From: Epilithonimonas zeae
GTDB lineage: Bacteria > Bacteroidota > Bacteroidia > Flavobacteriales > Weeksellaceae
DNA length: 64,000 bases
Direction of reading: 5' to 3'
Assembly (NCBI RefSeq): GCF_023278365.1
Contig: NZ_CP075338.1
Location: forward strand, 248,001-312,000
A program made the position numbers and the translations under genes. Within the stretch, counting starts at the first letter, position 1, and each line of letters starts with the position of its first letter. The notes beneath the pieces are model-generated. The model saw only the letters and a list, made by a program, of their open reading frames with translations. It was not told the DNA's origin and searched no databases. This document shows positions 17,706 through 26,933 of this stretch, piece by piece.

Positions 17706-18536
17706 ATGAAAAACAAAGTCGTTGTTATCACAGGATCCACTGGAGTTTTGTGTAGTATAATAGCAAAATCATTAGCAAAGAAAGGTTGTAAAATCGCGCT
17801 GTTGGCAAGAGAAATTGGAAAAGCAGAAATTCTGAAAAATGAGATTATAGAGGCTGGAGGTATTGCACACATTTTTGAAACAGATGTGTTAAAAAAAGAA
17901 ACTTTAGAAACAGCAAGATTACAAGTAGCAGAAAAATTGGGAACTTGTGATATTCTGATTAATGGAGCGGGAGGCAATCATCCTCTCGGAACAACATCTG
18001 AACCCTATCTTTCGAAAACTGATTTGGATAATAACAATCCTGACTTTAGAACAATTTTCGATTTGCAACCTGAGGGAATAAAATCAGTTTTTGATCTCAA
18101 TTTCTTGGGCACATTTTATCCTACTCAGGTATTTGCAAAAGATATGGTAGGGAAATCAGGCTGTAGTGTTCTCAATATTTCTTCTTTGAGCGCTGTGACA
18201 CCATTAACCAAAATTCCTGCTTACAGTGCTGCAAAAGCTGCGACTTCTAACTTGACTCAGTGGCTTGCTGTTCATTTTTCCAAGGTTGGAATCCGTGTTA
18301 ATGCAATTGCGCCAGGATTTTTCCTGACAACTCAAAATAAAACTCTTCTCACATCCGAAGACGGAAGTCTCACAGAAAGAGGACAGTCTATTATCTCGCA
18401 TACACCTGCGGGAAGATTTGGAAACCCAGAAGATTTGATCAGTTCAGTACTGTTTTTATGTGACGACAGATCATCTTTTGTAACCGGAATTGTAATCCCT
18501 GTGGATGGTGGTTTTAGCGCATTCAGCGGTGTTTAA
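17706..18536 (+). CDS. SDR-type D-mannonate oxidoreductase (fructuronate reductase)
   Basis: 276 residues, Rossmann-fold short-chain dehydrogenase. It has a cofactor loop TGSTGVLC near residues 10-17, the NGAGG segment with a long insertion after it, and catalytic Y173/K177 in PAYSAAKAAT. The inserted region and the C-terminal VTGIVIPVDGGFSAFSGV ending are typical of the SDR family that interconverts D-fructuronate and D-mannonate with NAD(P)H. This differs from the unrelated mannitol-dehydrogenase-type UxuB. Placement 16 bp before uxuA supports this over a generic SDR. The last Gly of the usual TGGxGxxG fingerprint is Cys here. Confidence 0.85.
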   Translation: MKNKVVVITGSTGVLCSIIAKSLAKKGCKIALLAREIGKAEILKNEIIEAGGIAHIFETDVLKKETLETARLQVAEKLGTCDILINGAGGNHPLGTTSEPYLSKTDLDNNNPDFRTIFDLQPEGIKSVFDLNFLGTFYPTQVFAKDMVGKSGCSVLNISSLSAVTPLTKIPAYSAAKAATSNLTQWLAVHFSKVGIRVNAIAPGFFLTTQNKTLLTSEDGSLTERGQSIISHTPAGRFGNPEDLISSVLFLCDDRSSFVTGIVIPVDGGFSAFSGV

Positions 18537-18552
18537 TTAAAAAAAATAAAAA

Positions 18553-19737
18553 ATGGAACAATCTTGGCGCTGGTACGGACCGAAAGATTCAGTATCATTA
18601 GTAGATATAAAACAGGCTGGAGCAACTGGTATTGTAACCGCACTTCATCATATTCCCAATGGTTCTGTATGGACTGTGGAGGAAATCAACATCAGAAAAA
18701 AAATAATCGAAGATGAAGGACTTCGGTGGAATGTTGTAGAAAGCATACCTGTGCACGAAAATATAAAAACCCGTACTGGGGATTTTCAGAAATATATTGA
18801 AAATTATAAACAAAGCATCGCAAATTTGGCTCATTGTGGGATCAGCGTTATATGCTATAATTTTATGCCTGTTTTAGATTGGACTCGTACAGATCTTGAG
18901 TTCGAACTGGAAGACGGTTCCAAAGCCTTGCGTTTTGATCAGACAGCATTTGCTGCATTCGACCTGTATTTGCTGCGGAGAGCTGGTGCGTTATCAGAAT
19001 ACTCACAGAAAGTAAAAGAGGACGCCAAAGCCTATCTCGAAAAACTATCACAATCAGAGAAGACAAAACTGGTCAACAATATAATTGCTGGCTTACCGGG
19101 CGCAGAAGAAGGTTACAGTCTGGAAAGTTTTCAGGAAAATTTAGATAATTATGCAGAAATTGATGCCAATCAACTAAGACAGAATCTGATTCTCTTTCTC
19201 GAAGAAATTATTCCTGTTGCCTCCCAAAATAATGCATTGATGTGCATCCATCCCGACGATCCACCATATTCCATATTGGGGCTGCCTAGAGTTGTAAGTA
19301 CCGAGGAAGATTATGTTAAACTATTTTCAGCAGTTCCGGACCTTGCAAACGGAATGACCTTCTGTTCCGGTTCATTGGGAGTGCGTGAGCATAATGACTT
19401 GGTAAAAATATTTCAGCGCTTTGCGGAGAGAGTTCACTTTTTACATCTTCGCAGTACCAAGAGAGATGAAAACGGAAATTTCTATGAAGCCAATCATCTG
19501 GAAGGTGATGTGGATATGTACGGATTGGTAAAAGAAGTAATTTCAGAAGAACGTAAAAGAGCAGAGCAGGGAAGAGCCGACTCAATGATCCCAATGCGTC
19601 CGGATCACGGGCATCAGATGTTGGATGATCTGCAAAAAAAGACCAATCCTGGATATTCTGCAATAGGTAGACTTAGAGGCCTTGCAGAGCTCCGTGGTTT
19701 GGAGTTGGGTATTGCCCGTAGCTGTAGTGTGAATTAG
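18553..19737 (+). CDS. uxuA: Mannonate dehydratase
   Basis: 394 residues, the normal UxuA length. It starts with the family block [22 protein letters not shown], followed by [64 protein letters not shown] and the C-terminal RPDHGHQML. The His, Asp and Cys residues in those blocks form the metal site of this xylose-isomerase-like TIM barrel. It dehydrates D-mannonate to 2-keto-3-deoxy-D-gluconate in the cytoplasm, the step after the SDR upstream. Its presence inside the PUL indicates that the target glycan yields glucuronate. Confidence 0.97.
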   Translation: MEQSWRWYGPKDSVSLVDIKQAGATGIVTALHHIPNGSVWTVEEINIRKKIIEDEGLRWNVVESIPVHENIKTRTGDFQKYIENYKQSIANLAHCGISVICYNFMPVLDWTRTDLEFELEDGSKALRFDQTAFAAFDLYLLRRAGALSEYSQKVKEDAKAYLEKLSQSEKTKLVNNIIAGLPGAEEGYSLESFQENLDNYAEIDANQLRQNLILFLEEIIPVASQNNALMCIHPDDPPYSILGLPRVVSTEEDYVKLFSAVPDLANGMTFCSGSLGVREHNDLVKIFQRFAERVHFLHLRSTKRDENGNFYEANHLEGDVDMYGLVKEVISEERKRAEQGRADSMIPMRPDHGHQMLDDLQKKTNPGYSAIGRLRGLAELRGLELGIARSCSVN

Positions 19738-19763
19738 AATTGATTATAATCATTTTGGTAATT

Positions 19764-22700
19764 ATGAATCTATTGAAAAGAATAACCAATGTATTAATAT
19801 ATATTGTTTTTGTTTTGATTTCTGGCATTTTTCCTGCTCAGGAAGCATCACTTCATTTCGATCAGATTAATTATGACGATGATTTCTCGCCCAGTATGAT
19901 CTCCAATATAATCCAGAATAAATCCGGATTTGTGTGGATCGGAACAGAAAACGGACTCTTCCGCTACGATGGTTACAGCTACAAAAAATACGCAAGAGAC
20001 AAGCAATCAAAGGGCAACCTGAGCAATAATCATATTAATGTGATTTTTGAAGATAGCGACCAGAATCTATGGATCGGTACTAACCACGGACTCAATTTTT
20101 ATAACAAAAATGCCAATAATTTTCTAGCATTGGATGTGACAAAAGAAAAAGGCGGAAGTAATTATATTGCTGCCTTTGCCGAAGATGCCCAAAAGAATCT
20201 TTGGGTGGGAACTTTTGGTGGCGTCAAAAAACTTCAAAAGTCTACCCGGACGTTAGAAAACTTCAATAAGGATTCGGAATTGCATAAAAGCAGGGTTCTA
20301 TCTTTATTTTATGACTCCAATTATGGGATGCTTGTAGGAACATCAAAAGGTCTGAAATGTTTTGATCCGAAGACAGGTCGTCAAAACCCGTTACCTGTAG
20401 AATTGTCTGATAATGCAGAACTTATCAGTGCTAAGGTGAGAAAAATTATAAAGACCAGCAAGGGCGACCTTTGGTTTGCTACGGAAAGCTCTGGCGCATT
20501 TTTACTATCTTCAGGACAAAAAGTCCTCTCACATTTTAAACACGATCCTTCGAACCAAAATTCGATGTCATCCAATTGGATCAATGATATCATCCAGTGG
20601 GATCAAAATACCGTTTGGTTTGCAACAAAAGGAGGACTAAGTATCTTCAATTATTACAATAAAAAAATTAAGAGAATAAAGCATAATCCAGATAATCTTT
20701 ACAGCCTGAGCGATAATGATCTGAAATGTTTTATGAGAGATCATACTGGTTCTGTTTGGATAGGGACCTCGGCAGGAGCGATTAATATTTATAATAGATC
20801 AAATCTCAATTTCGCTAAAATTTCAGAGGTAACAAACGCAGGGTTTGGGCTCAGCAATGCTGCAGCTAGCGCTATTTTAAAAGAAAATGATCAAGGTATT
20901 TGGGTGGGAACTTCTGGCGGAGGGTTGAACTATCTTGATCTTCAAACCAAAACATCCCATTCTTATGCAATCGATAACAGTAATGAGAAAAATATCAAAA
21001 ATATCATTACTTCGCTGGCGAGAAAAGATTCCAATACGCTCTTGTGTGGCACTTTCAACGGTTTGTTTGAGTTTAATAAAACCTCAAAAAAATTCACTCA
21101 AATTGTTCTCACTTCTGATTCTGCTGAAAAAGGCGAAAGACCTATTACTTCTATCCTGGTGGATGGAAGCAATATTTGGATAGGAACAGATGGTAATGGA
21201 TTAATAAAGATACTGGCTAACGGGACAATTATTAATTTTAAAAATGACGGAACAGCGAATGCCTTGTCTGATAATTTTGTAATGGCATTAGAAAACAGGA
21301 GCAATGGTATCTGGATCACTACACAAAATGGACTCAATTTTTTCGATAAAAGACTTAACCGAATTTCAAAGGTATTTCGGTCAGACAATGCAAAACCGCT
21401 TGATAATAATAGTCTGACAGTGATGTTTACAGATTCAAAGAAAAGGCTTTGGATCGGTGCAGATTACGATGGTTTATATTATCTCAATGAGAACAATCAA
21501 AAGTTTTTTGTTCTTAATAAAGAAAAAGGATTTACCGATGCCTCTGTTAAAAGCATTACCGAAGATTCTCAGGGAAATTTGTGGGTTGGCGCAGAGGATT
21601 TTCTTTTTAAAATAAAAATAAAAAACGAAGGAAGTAATTTAAAAGCGTCCGACTTTGAAATTACACGTTATTCTTCTGCGGACGGTCTTTCTGTAAAACA
21701 ATTTTTATACAATTCAGCTGCGAAGATCAATCAAGATATGGTAGCTTTCGGAGCTTCCAAAGGTTTACTGATCTTTGATCCTAAGAAATTAATAAAAACA
21801 TCTAACAACACACCAATAGTCCTCACTAAGCTTATCGTAAATAACGAAATCGTAGAGGCGGATCAAACGGGTGGAATTTTAAAACATCCTATTTCTGAAA
21901 CTTCTGAGATTACGATCAATTATGACCAAGGTTATATTGGGCTTGAATTTACTGGGCTTAATTTTATCAATCCACAAAAAAGTAAATATGCCTATAAGTT
22001 AGACAATAGATTATCAGAAGATCAATGGCATTTTATCGGGACACAAAATAGAATCAATCTTTCCAATTTGGATCCTGGAAATTATACGTTGTCCATAAAA
22101 TCTACCAATGGCGATCAAAGCTGGAACAAGAATATCAAAAAACTGAAAATTGTTATACTGCCGCCCTGGTATAGAACATGGTGGGCATATTTATTTTATT
22201 TGATCATTTTTGTAGGGGCCAATTATACAGTTTACCGTTTCATAAAATATCGTTTGAAACTCAGAAGAGAAATATTTTTGGAACAGGTGGAAAATGAAAG
22301 AAAAGAAGAAATCCTTACCACACAGATTAATTTTTTCACAAATATTTCGCACGAGATAAGAACACCGCTTACACTGATCAAAGGGCCAGTGGAAGAATTG
22401 TTGTCTTATGAAAAAGATCCAAAGATCAATGCTAAATTAAAAACGATCAAGCAGAACTCAGATCGTCTTCTTAAGCTTGTAAACGAACTGTTGGATTTTA
22501 GAAAAGCTGAAAAAGGCTATATGAAAATCTACTGTCAAAGACAAGATGTGGTCTCTTTCTGTTTTGAAATATTCGAGTCTTACAAAGGATTGGCAGCTGA
22601 AAAGAATATCGATTTCAAATTTGTACTCAACTCCAATGTGATCATTGCTTATTTTGACAAAAACCAGATGGAAAAGGTTATTTATAATTTGCTTTCCAAC

Positions 22701-23891
22701 GCTTTCAAATTCACAAAAAAAAATGGTAAAATAGTTTTTGCTGTCGAAAAAGGTTCACCAGAGGAAAATGCCGTATTCATCAAGGTTAAAGATAATGGAA
22801 TAGGCATTCCGGAGAACAACCGTACCAGTGTTTTCGAAAGGTTTTTTCAGGTGGATGATAGAGGGGTACAAAATATGGGAAGTGGTGTGGGACTCGCACT
22901 TTCAAAAAGCATTGTAGAATTGCATAAAGGCGAAATTTCTACTCCGGAGGAAGAAGGGACTTGGGCCAAGACCGTTTTCCAGATTAGATTACAATTGGGT
23001 AACAAACATTTGTCCGAAGATCAAATCATAGAAAGTAATGCCGAGGATTTTCAGCAGATGATTATAGATTCACCGACAATTGTAAGCAATGATTATATTG
23101 CCTTTGCGGATTTTCCGGACAAGGACAAGAAAACTATAATGGTTGTAGAAGACAATGAGGATGTACGCAGATTTATTGTCGGTATTTTGTCCAATGATTA
23201 CAATACAGTGGAATTTACCAATGGTAGAGATGCGGCAAACTATTTAGAAACCGAGATCTTAGATGTTATCATCAGTGATATTATGATGCCTGATATGGAT
23301 GGTATAGAACTTTGTCGCATTGTAAAAACTAATGAGAGCACCAGTCATATACCGGTACTACTTCTAACCGCCAAAGCATCTATCGATCATAAAATAGAAG
23401 GTCTTTCTACAGGTGCAGATGCTTATATCACTAAACCATTTAGTACGCAGGAACTTAAACTGAGTATTGCCAATCTACTTTCTGCCCAGGAGATATTTAG
23501 AAAGAAATATAGTGGGAATTTTATTATAGATTCTGATTTGAACAATCTTACTACGCCCGAAGAAGCATTCATCAAAAAATTAATGCGAGTTATAGAAGAA
23601 AACCTAGAGAATTCTGAGTTCGATGTCAATATGTTGGTCGACAAGATTGGAATGAGCAGAACTATACTTTACAAAAAAGTCACTGCACTTACCAACCATT
23701 CGGTAGCAAGTCTCATAAAACAGCTAAGACTGAAGAAAGCAGCGGATATAATTCTGAACACAACACATCCAATTTCAGAAGTTGCTTTTATGGTAGGATT
23801 CAATGATCGTAAACATTTTAGCCGTGAGTTCAAAAAAGTGTACAAAGTTTCCCCAACGTCTTACAAAACTAGTCCGAATTCCGGTCGGTAA
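19764..23891 (+). CDS. Hybrid two-component system regulator (HTCS) of the PUL
   Basis: About 1375 residues from the ATG at 19764; a TTG at 19740 only adds MIIIILVI. Order: signal/anchor helix; two seven-bladed-propeller halves built from repeated WIGT-NGL-type blades; a Y_Y_Y domain (QGYIGLEFTGLNF); a transmembrane helix (WWAYLFYLIIFVGANY); HisKA with phospho-accepting H863 in NISHEIRTPL; HATPase with NLLSNAFKF and VKDNGIGIP; a receiver with D1172 in IISDIMMPDMDG; and a C-terminal AraC helix-turn-helix pair. HTCSs bind a periplasmic oligosaccharide and switch on their own PUL. It is 26 bp after uxuA and so probably in its own target operon, giving positive feedback. Confidence 0.95.
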   Translation: MNLLKRITNVLIYIVFVLISGIFPAQEASLHFDQINYDDDFSPSMISNIIQNKSGFVWIGTENGLFRYDGYSYKKYARDKQSKGNLSNNHINVIFEDSDQNLWIGTNHGLNFYNKNANNFLALDVTKEKGGSNYIAAFAEDAQKNLWVGTFGGVKKLQKSTRTLENFNKDSELHKSRVLSLFYDSNYGMLVGTSKGLKCFDPKTGRQNPLPVELSDNAELISAKVRKIIKTSKGDLWFATESSGAFLLSSGQKVLSHFKHDPSNQNSMSSNWINDIIQWDQNTVWFATKGGLSIFNYYNKKIKRIKHNPDNLYSLSDNDLKCFMRDHTGSVWIGTSAGAINIYNRSNLNFAKISEVTNAGFGLSNAAASAILKENDQGIWVGTSGGGLNYLDLQTKTSHSYAIDNSNEKNIKNIITSLARKDSNTLLCGTFNGLFEFNKTSKKFTQIVLTSDSAEKGERPITSILVDGSNIWIGTDGNGLIKILANGTIINFKNDGTANALSDNFVMALENRSNGIWITTQNGLNFFDKRLNRISKVFRSDNAKPLDNNSLTVMFTDSKKRLWIGADYDGLYYLNENNQKFFVLNKEKGFTDASVKSITEDSQGNLWVGAEDFLFKIKIKNEGSNLKASDFEITRYSSADGLSVKQFLYNSAAKINQDMVAFGASKGLLIFDPKKLIKTSNNTPIVLTKLIVNNEIVEADQTGGILKHPISETSEITINYDQGYIGLEFTGLNFINPQKSKYAYKLDNRLSEDQWHFIGTQNRINLSNLDPGNYTLSIKSTNGDQSWNKNIKKLKIVILPPWYRTWWAYLFYLIIFVGANYTVYRFIKYRLKLRREIFLEQVENERKEEILTTQINFFTNISHEIRTPLTLIKGPVEELLSYEKDPKINAKLKTIKQNSDRLLKLVNELLDFRKAEKGYMKIYCQRQDVVSFCFEIFESYKGLAAEKNIDFKFVLNSNVIIAYFDKNQMEKVIYNLLSNAFKFTKKNGKIVFAVEKGSPEENAVFIKVKDNGIGIPENNRTSVFERFFQVDDRGVQNMGSGVGLALSKSIVELHKGEISTPEEEGTWAKTVFQIRLQLGNKHLSEDQIIESNAEDFQQMIIDSPTIVSNDYIAFADFPDKDKKTIMVVEDNEDVRRFIVGILSNDYNTVEFTNGRDAANYLETEILDVIISDIMMPDMDGIELCRIVKTNESTSHIPVLLLTAKASIDHKIEGLSTGADAYITKPFSTQELKLSIANLLSAQEIFRKKYSGNFIIDSDLNNLTTPEEAFIKKLMRVIEENLENSEFDVNMLVDKIGMSRTILYKKVTALTNHSVASLIKQLRLKKAADIILNTTHPISEVAFMVGFNDRKHFSREFKKVYKVSPTSYKTSPNSGR

Positions 23892-23998
23892 TTGAACTAA
23901 AACCTGACACAAATACGAATTTTCAACATCATTTTCTTTCTATTGAATTTGAAATAGATTTATAACGTATTGTTTTTCATTGTGTTAAAATGATTCAT

Positions 23999-24062
23999 AC
24001 ATTATGACCCCGCAAAAAGCATATTTAGATACCCTAATAGATATGATTATCAGACATATTTG
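23999..24062 (+). promoter_or_regulatory. PUL promoter with 28-bp operator (copy 4, susC)
   Basis: 23999-24026 reads ACATTATG, ACCCC, an A-rich nine-base spacer, then ATATTT. The -7-like CATATTTG starts at 24055, 29 nt past the motif. The 11-mer ATGATTATCAG (24043-24053) lies in between and recurs upstream of the GH gene at 11851-13299. The region before it (23892-23998) holds nothing else recognisable. Confidence 0.62.
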
Positions 24063-24091
24063 TAAAAAACAAAGCTATTAAACTAAACAAT

Positions 24092-26926
24092 ATGAAAAAA
24101 TTCGACAAGAATATTGTTCCACTTAAAAATTACAATGGCAAAAAAATCGGACTAATTGCAGTTGCTTTTCTCCTCTCCGGGCAAGCGATTGTGCAGGCTC
24201 AGACCACTCCAAAATCTGATAAAGACACTTTAGTTGGGGCATCTAAAGAAATTGAGCAGGTTGTAATCATTGGATATGGCGCAAAAAAGAAAAGTGATGT
24301 CATCAGTTCCGTGGTCAAAGTCAATGCAGAGGATCTTACAAAAGTAGCTACATCGGACGTCGGTGAAATGTTACGAGGAAAAGCTGCCGGGGTACAGGTG
24401 ACACTTGCCAATGGTGCGCCAGGTAGCTCATCCAATATTCAAATTCGTGGTCAGCGATCGATATCTGGAGGAAATAATCCTATCGTAATTGTTGATGGAG
24501 TGAGAGTTGGAAGTATCAATGATGTTAATGCTAATGATATAGAATCTCTTGAGGTTTTGAAAGATGCCGCTGCACAATCCATCTATGGTGCGAGGGCATC
24601 TAATGGAGTCATACTCATTACTACAAAACGAGGAAAAAGTGGGAAGGCCAAAGTAACTTATAATGGTTTTTCTGGTTATCAAACAATCAATAGAAATTTT
24701 GATATCTATAGTGGTGAAGAATTTGCCCAACTAAAGAGAGAAGCTTTCAGAACCAACAACGGAGGTGTGTACAGACCGGACAGTGAGATTTTTTCTGCAT
24801 TAGAATTGGAAAGTGTCCAAACTGGGAAGTATATTAATTGGGAAAAGCTGATGCTCAGAACAGGTGAAACACAAAACCACGCCATCAATTTTTCATCGGG
24901 CAGTGACAAGTTCAGTATATTTAGCAGCGTGAACTACATAGGGACCAAAGGTGTTATCCCCAATTCAGATTTTAACAAAACAGGAATCAGATTAAATGCT
25001 GATCAAAAAATAAGCAACACTCTGAAAGTGGGTCTGAACACTTCCTTTCAATTCTCCGAGACCAATAATCCAAATAATGCAGGTGTAATTTTAAGTTCTA
25101 TTACTACATCACCTCTCGGACGTGTTTACAATGATGATGGCTCACTCAGACTATTGCCCGGAGGTTTTGCTGAAAATAAAAATCCACTCATCGATCTTTA
25201 CCAAACGACCAATTTTGTCCAAAACCGAAATGACATTCTCAACCTTTTTGTAGACTTTACACCATTTCGAGGTTTCAAATACAGAATGAATGCCAGCAGA
25301 AGATCCTGGAATTACAAAAGAAAATCATATAATACTACACAGTCCATCGCAGGTATTGCTAATAACAACCAAGGTAGTGGAAGTATACAATTTCAGGATG
25401 AGGTAGAATGGCAATTGGAAAATATCTTAACCTACAACTTCAAATTAGCTGAGAAAAACCATTTCGCTGCTACTGTGGTACAGAGTATCTCCAAAACCAA
25501 CCGTAATGATTTTCAGAATGCTTCTACAAACATTCCGAATGATATCTTAGGAATTAACGGTTTGCAATCAGCATTACTCAATACACCAACCATATCAGAA
25601 TATAACAGAGGAATCGTATCTGCTGTCGGCCGTTTGGAGTATGATTATGATAACAAATATTATGTGACCATTGCAGGAAGAATGGACGGCTCCACGGTAT
25701 TTGGCAAAAATAACAAATGGGCTTCTTTCCCATCAGCCAACATTGGATGGAATATTCATAAGGAAAATTTTATGGATAAGTTGAATTTTATTAATAATTT
25801 AAAACTTAGATTCAGCTATGGTAGTGTAGGAAATGAAGCCATCTCGCCTGGACTAAGCCAGAGTACTGCAGACCAGAGCAATTATGTAATAGGAGGTAAT
25901 CAAGTTTCTGGATATATCCCCGGACCTACTTTGCCAAATCCCAATTTGAAATGGGAAACCTCTACAACATTTAACTCCGCATTGGATTTTGGATTTTTCA
26001 GAGATAGGATTACAGCTACTGTCGAATATTATAATACACGAACAAAAGATCTACTTGTTCAGGAGCAATTGGATCTTTCATCCGGATACAGCAACAGATG
26101 GAGTAACCTTGGTGAAGTAGAGAACAAAGGTTTGGAAGCTTCATTAAATGCAGATGTAATCAAGACTTCTGATTTTAAATTTAAAATTGGTCTAGCTTAC
26201 ACGAAAAATAAAAATAAGATCATCAGTTTGTATGGTAGAGACGCAGACGGTGATGGTAGGGAAGATGATGATATTCTGAATAGACGTTTCATTGGCCAGC
26301 CAATCAATGTTTTTTACCAGTACGATGTCGTAGGCATTTTTCAACAGGGTGAGGATATTGTGAACTCTGCGCAGCCACTTGCTTTACCGGGCGACATCAA
26401 GCTTAGAGATGTAAACGGTGATGGGGTAATCAATGACAAAGACCGTGTGATCACATCACAGATGCCGGATTGGTACGGTACTTTATCACTTGGTTTTGAG
26501 TATAAGGGATTTGACATCAATGCAGATTTCTATACTGTGCAAGGTGTTATAAAAAATAATCCTTTTCTGTACAGTTATCTGGAAGGTGGATCGTTAAGGG
26601 GAATCAAAAATGGTATCAAGCAAGATTATTGGACACCAGAAAATCCTGGCGGAAACTACCCTAGACCAAATGAAGGGAATGATCCTTCCAATATTTTTAA
26701 TATGGGACTTCAGGATGCTTCTTATTTTAGATTACAGAATATTACTTGTGGTTATTCATTCAAACCGGAAACGGTGTCGAAAATTGGTCTGAGCAACCTT
26801 AGAATCTTTTTGACTGGTAGCAATCTTTTCACAATCACAGATTACCAATCTTATAGCCCAGAAAAAAATCCAAACGAATATCCAGAGGCAGTAACCCTTG
26901 TTGCGGGAATTAAATTTGGATTTTAA
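24092..26926 (+). CDS. SusC-family TonB-dependent outer-membrane transporter
   Basis: 944 residues. A signal peptide ends near VQAQ, followed soon by the TonB-box-like IEQVVIIGYG. The SusC plug has AQSIYGARASNGVILITTKRG, followed by a 22-strand-type barrel and the usual C-terminal strand ending VAGIKFGF. It imports large oligosaccharides with the SusD encoded next. It is shorter than typical SusC proteins of about 1000-1100 residues because the N-terminal carboxypeptidase-regulatory-like (CNA-B-type) domain is missing: the plug begins about 60 residues after the signal peptide. It is the first gene of the SusC-SusD-GH2-GH5 operon. Confidence 0.95.
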   Translation: MKKFDKNIVPLKNYNGKKIGLIAVAFLLSGQAIVQAQTTPKSDKDTLVGASKEIEQVVIIGYGAKKKSDVISSVVKVNAEDLTKVATSDVGEMLRGKAAGVQVTLANGAPGSSSNIQIRGQRSISGGNNPIVIVDGVRVGSINDVNANDIESLEVLKDAAAQSIYGARASNGVILITTKRGKSGKAKVTYNGFSGYQTINRNFDIYSGEEFAQLKREAFRTNNGGVYRPDSEIFSALELESVQTGKYINWEKLMLRTGETQNHAINFSSGSDKFSIFSSVNYIGTKGVIPNSDFNKTGIRLNADQKISNTLKVGLNTSFQFSETNNPNNAGVILSSITTSPLGRVYNDDGSLRLLPGGFAENKNPLIDLYQTTNFVQNRNDILNLFVDFTPFRGFKYRMNASRRSWNYKRKSYNTTQSIAGIANNNQGSGSIQFQDEVEWQLENILTYNFKLAEKNHFAATVVQSISKTNRNDFQNASTNIPNDILGINGLQSALLNTPTISEYNRGIVSAVGRLEYDYDNKYYVTIAGRMDGSTVFGKNNKWASFPSANIGWNIHKENFMDKLNFINNLKLRFSYGSVGNEAISPGLSQSTADQSNYVIGGNQVSGYIPGPTLPNPNLKWETSTTFNSALDFGFFRDRITATVEYYNTRTKDLLVQEQLDLSSGYSNRWSNLGEVENKGLEASLNADVIKTSDFKFKIGLAYTKNKNKIISLYGRDADGDGREDDDILNRRFIGQPINVFYQYDVVGIFQQGEDIVNSAQPLALPGDIKLRDVNGDGVINDKDRVITSQMPDWYGTLSLGFEYKGFDINADFYTVQGVIKNNPFLYSYLEGGSLRGIKNGIKQDYWTPENPGGNYPRPNEGNDPSNIFNMGLQDASYFRLQNITCGYSFKPETVSKIGLSNLRIFLTGSNLFTITDYQSYSPEKNPNEYPEAVTLVAGIKFGF

Positions 26927-26933
26927 AAAAAAT

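Noticed and set aside
19740-19763. TTG start for the hybrid regulator
   Set aside because: It would start 2 nt after the uxuA stop and adds only a short hydrophobic run; ATG 19764 gives a normal signal/anchor sequence.
26898-26933. Upstream ATG for SusD overlapping susC
   Set aside because: It would prepend MLRELNLDFKKN to a lipoprotein signal and overlap the susC barrel end; ATG 26934 or 26958 is normal.
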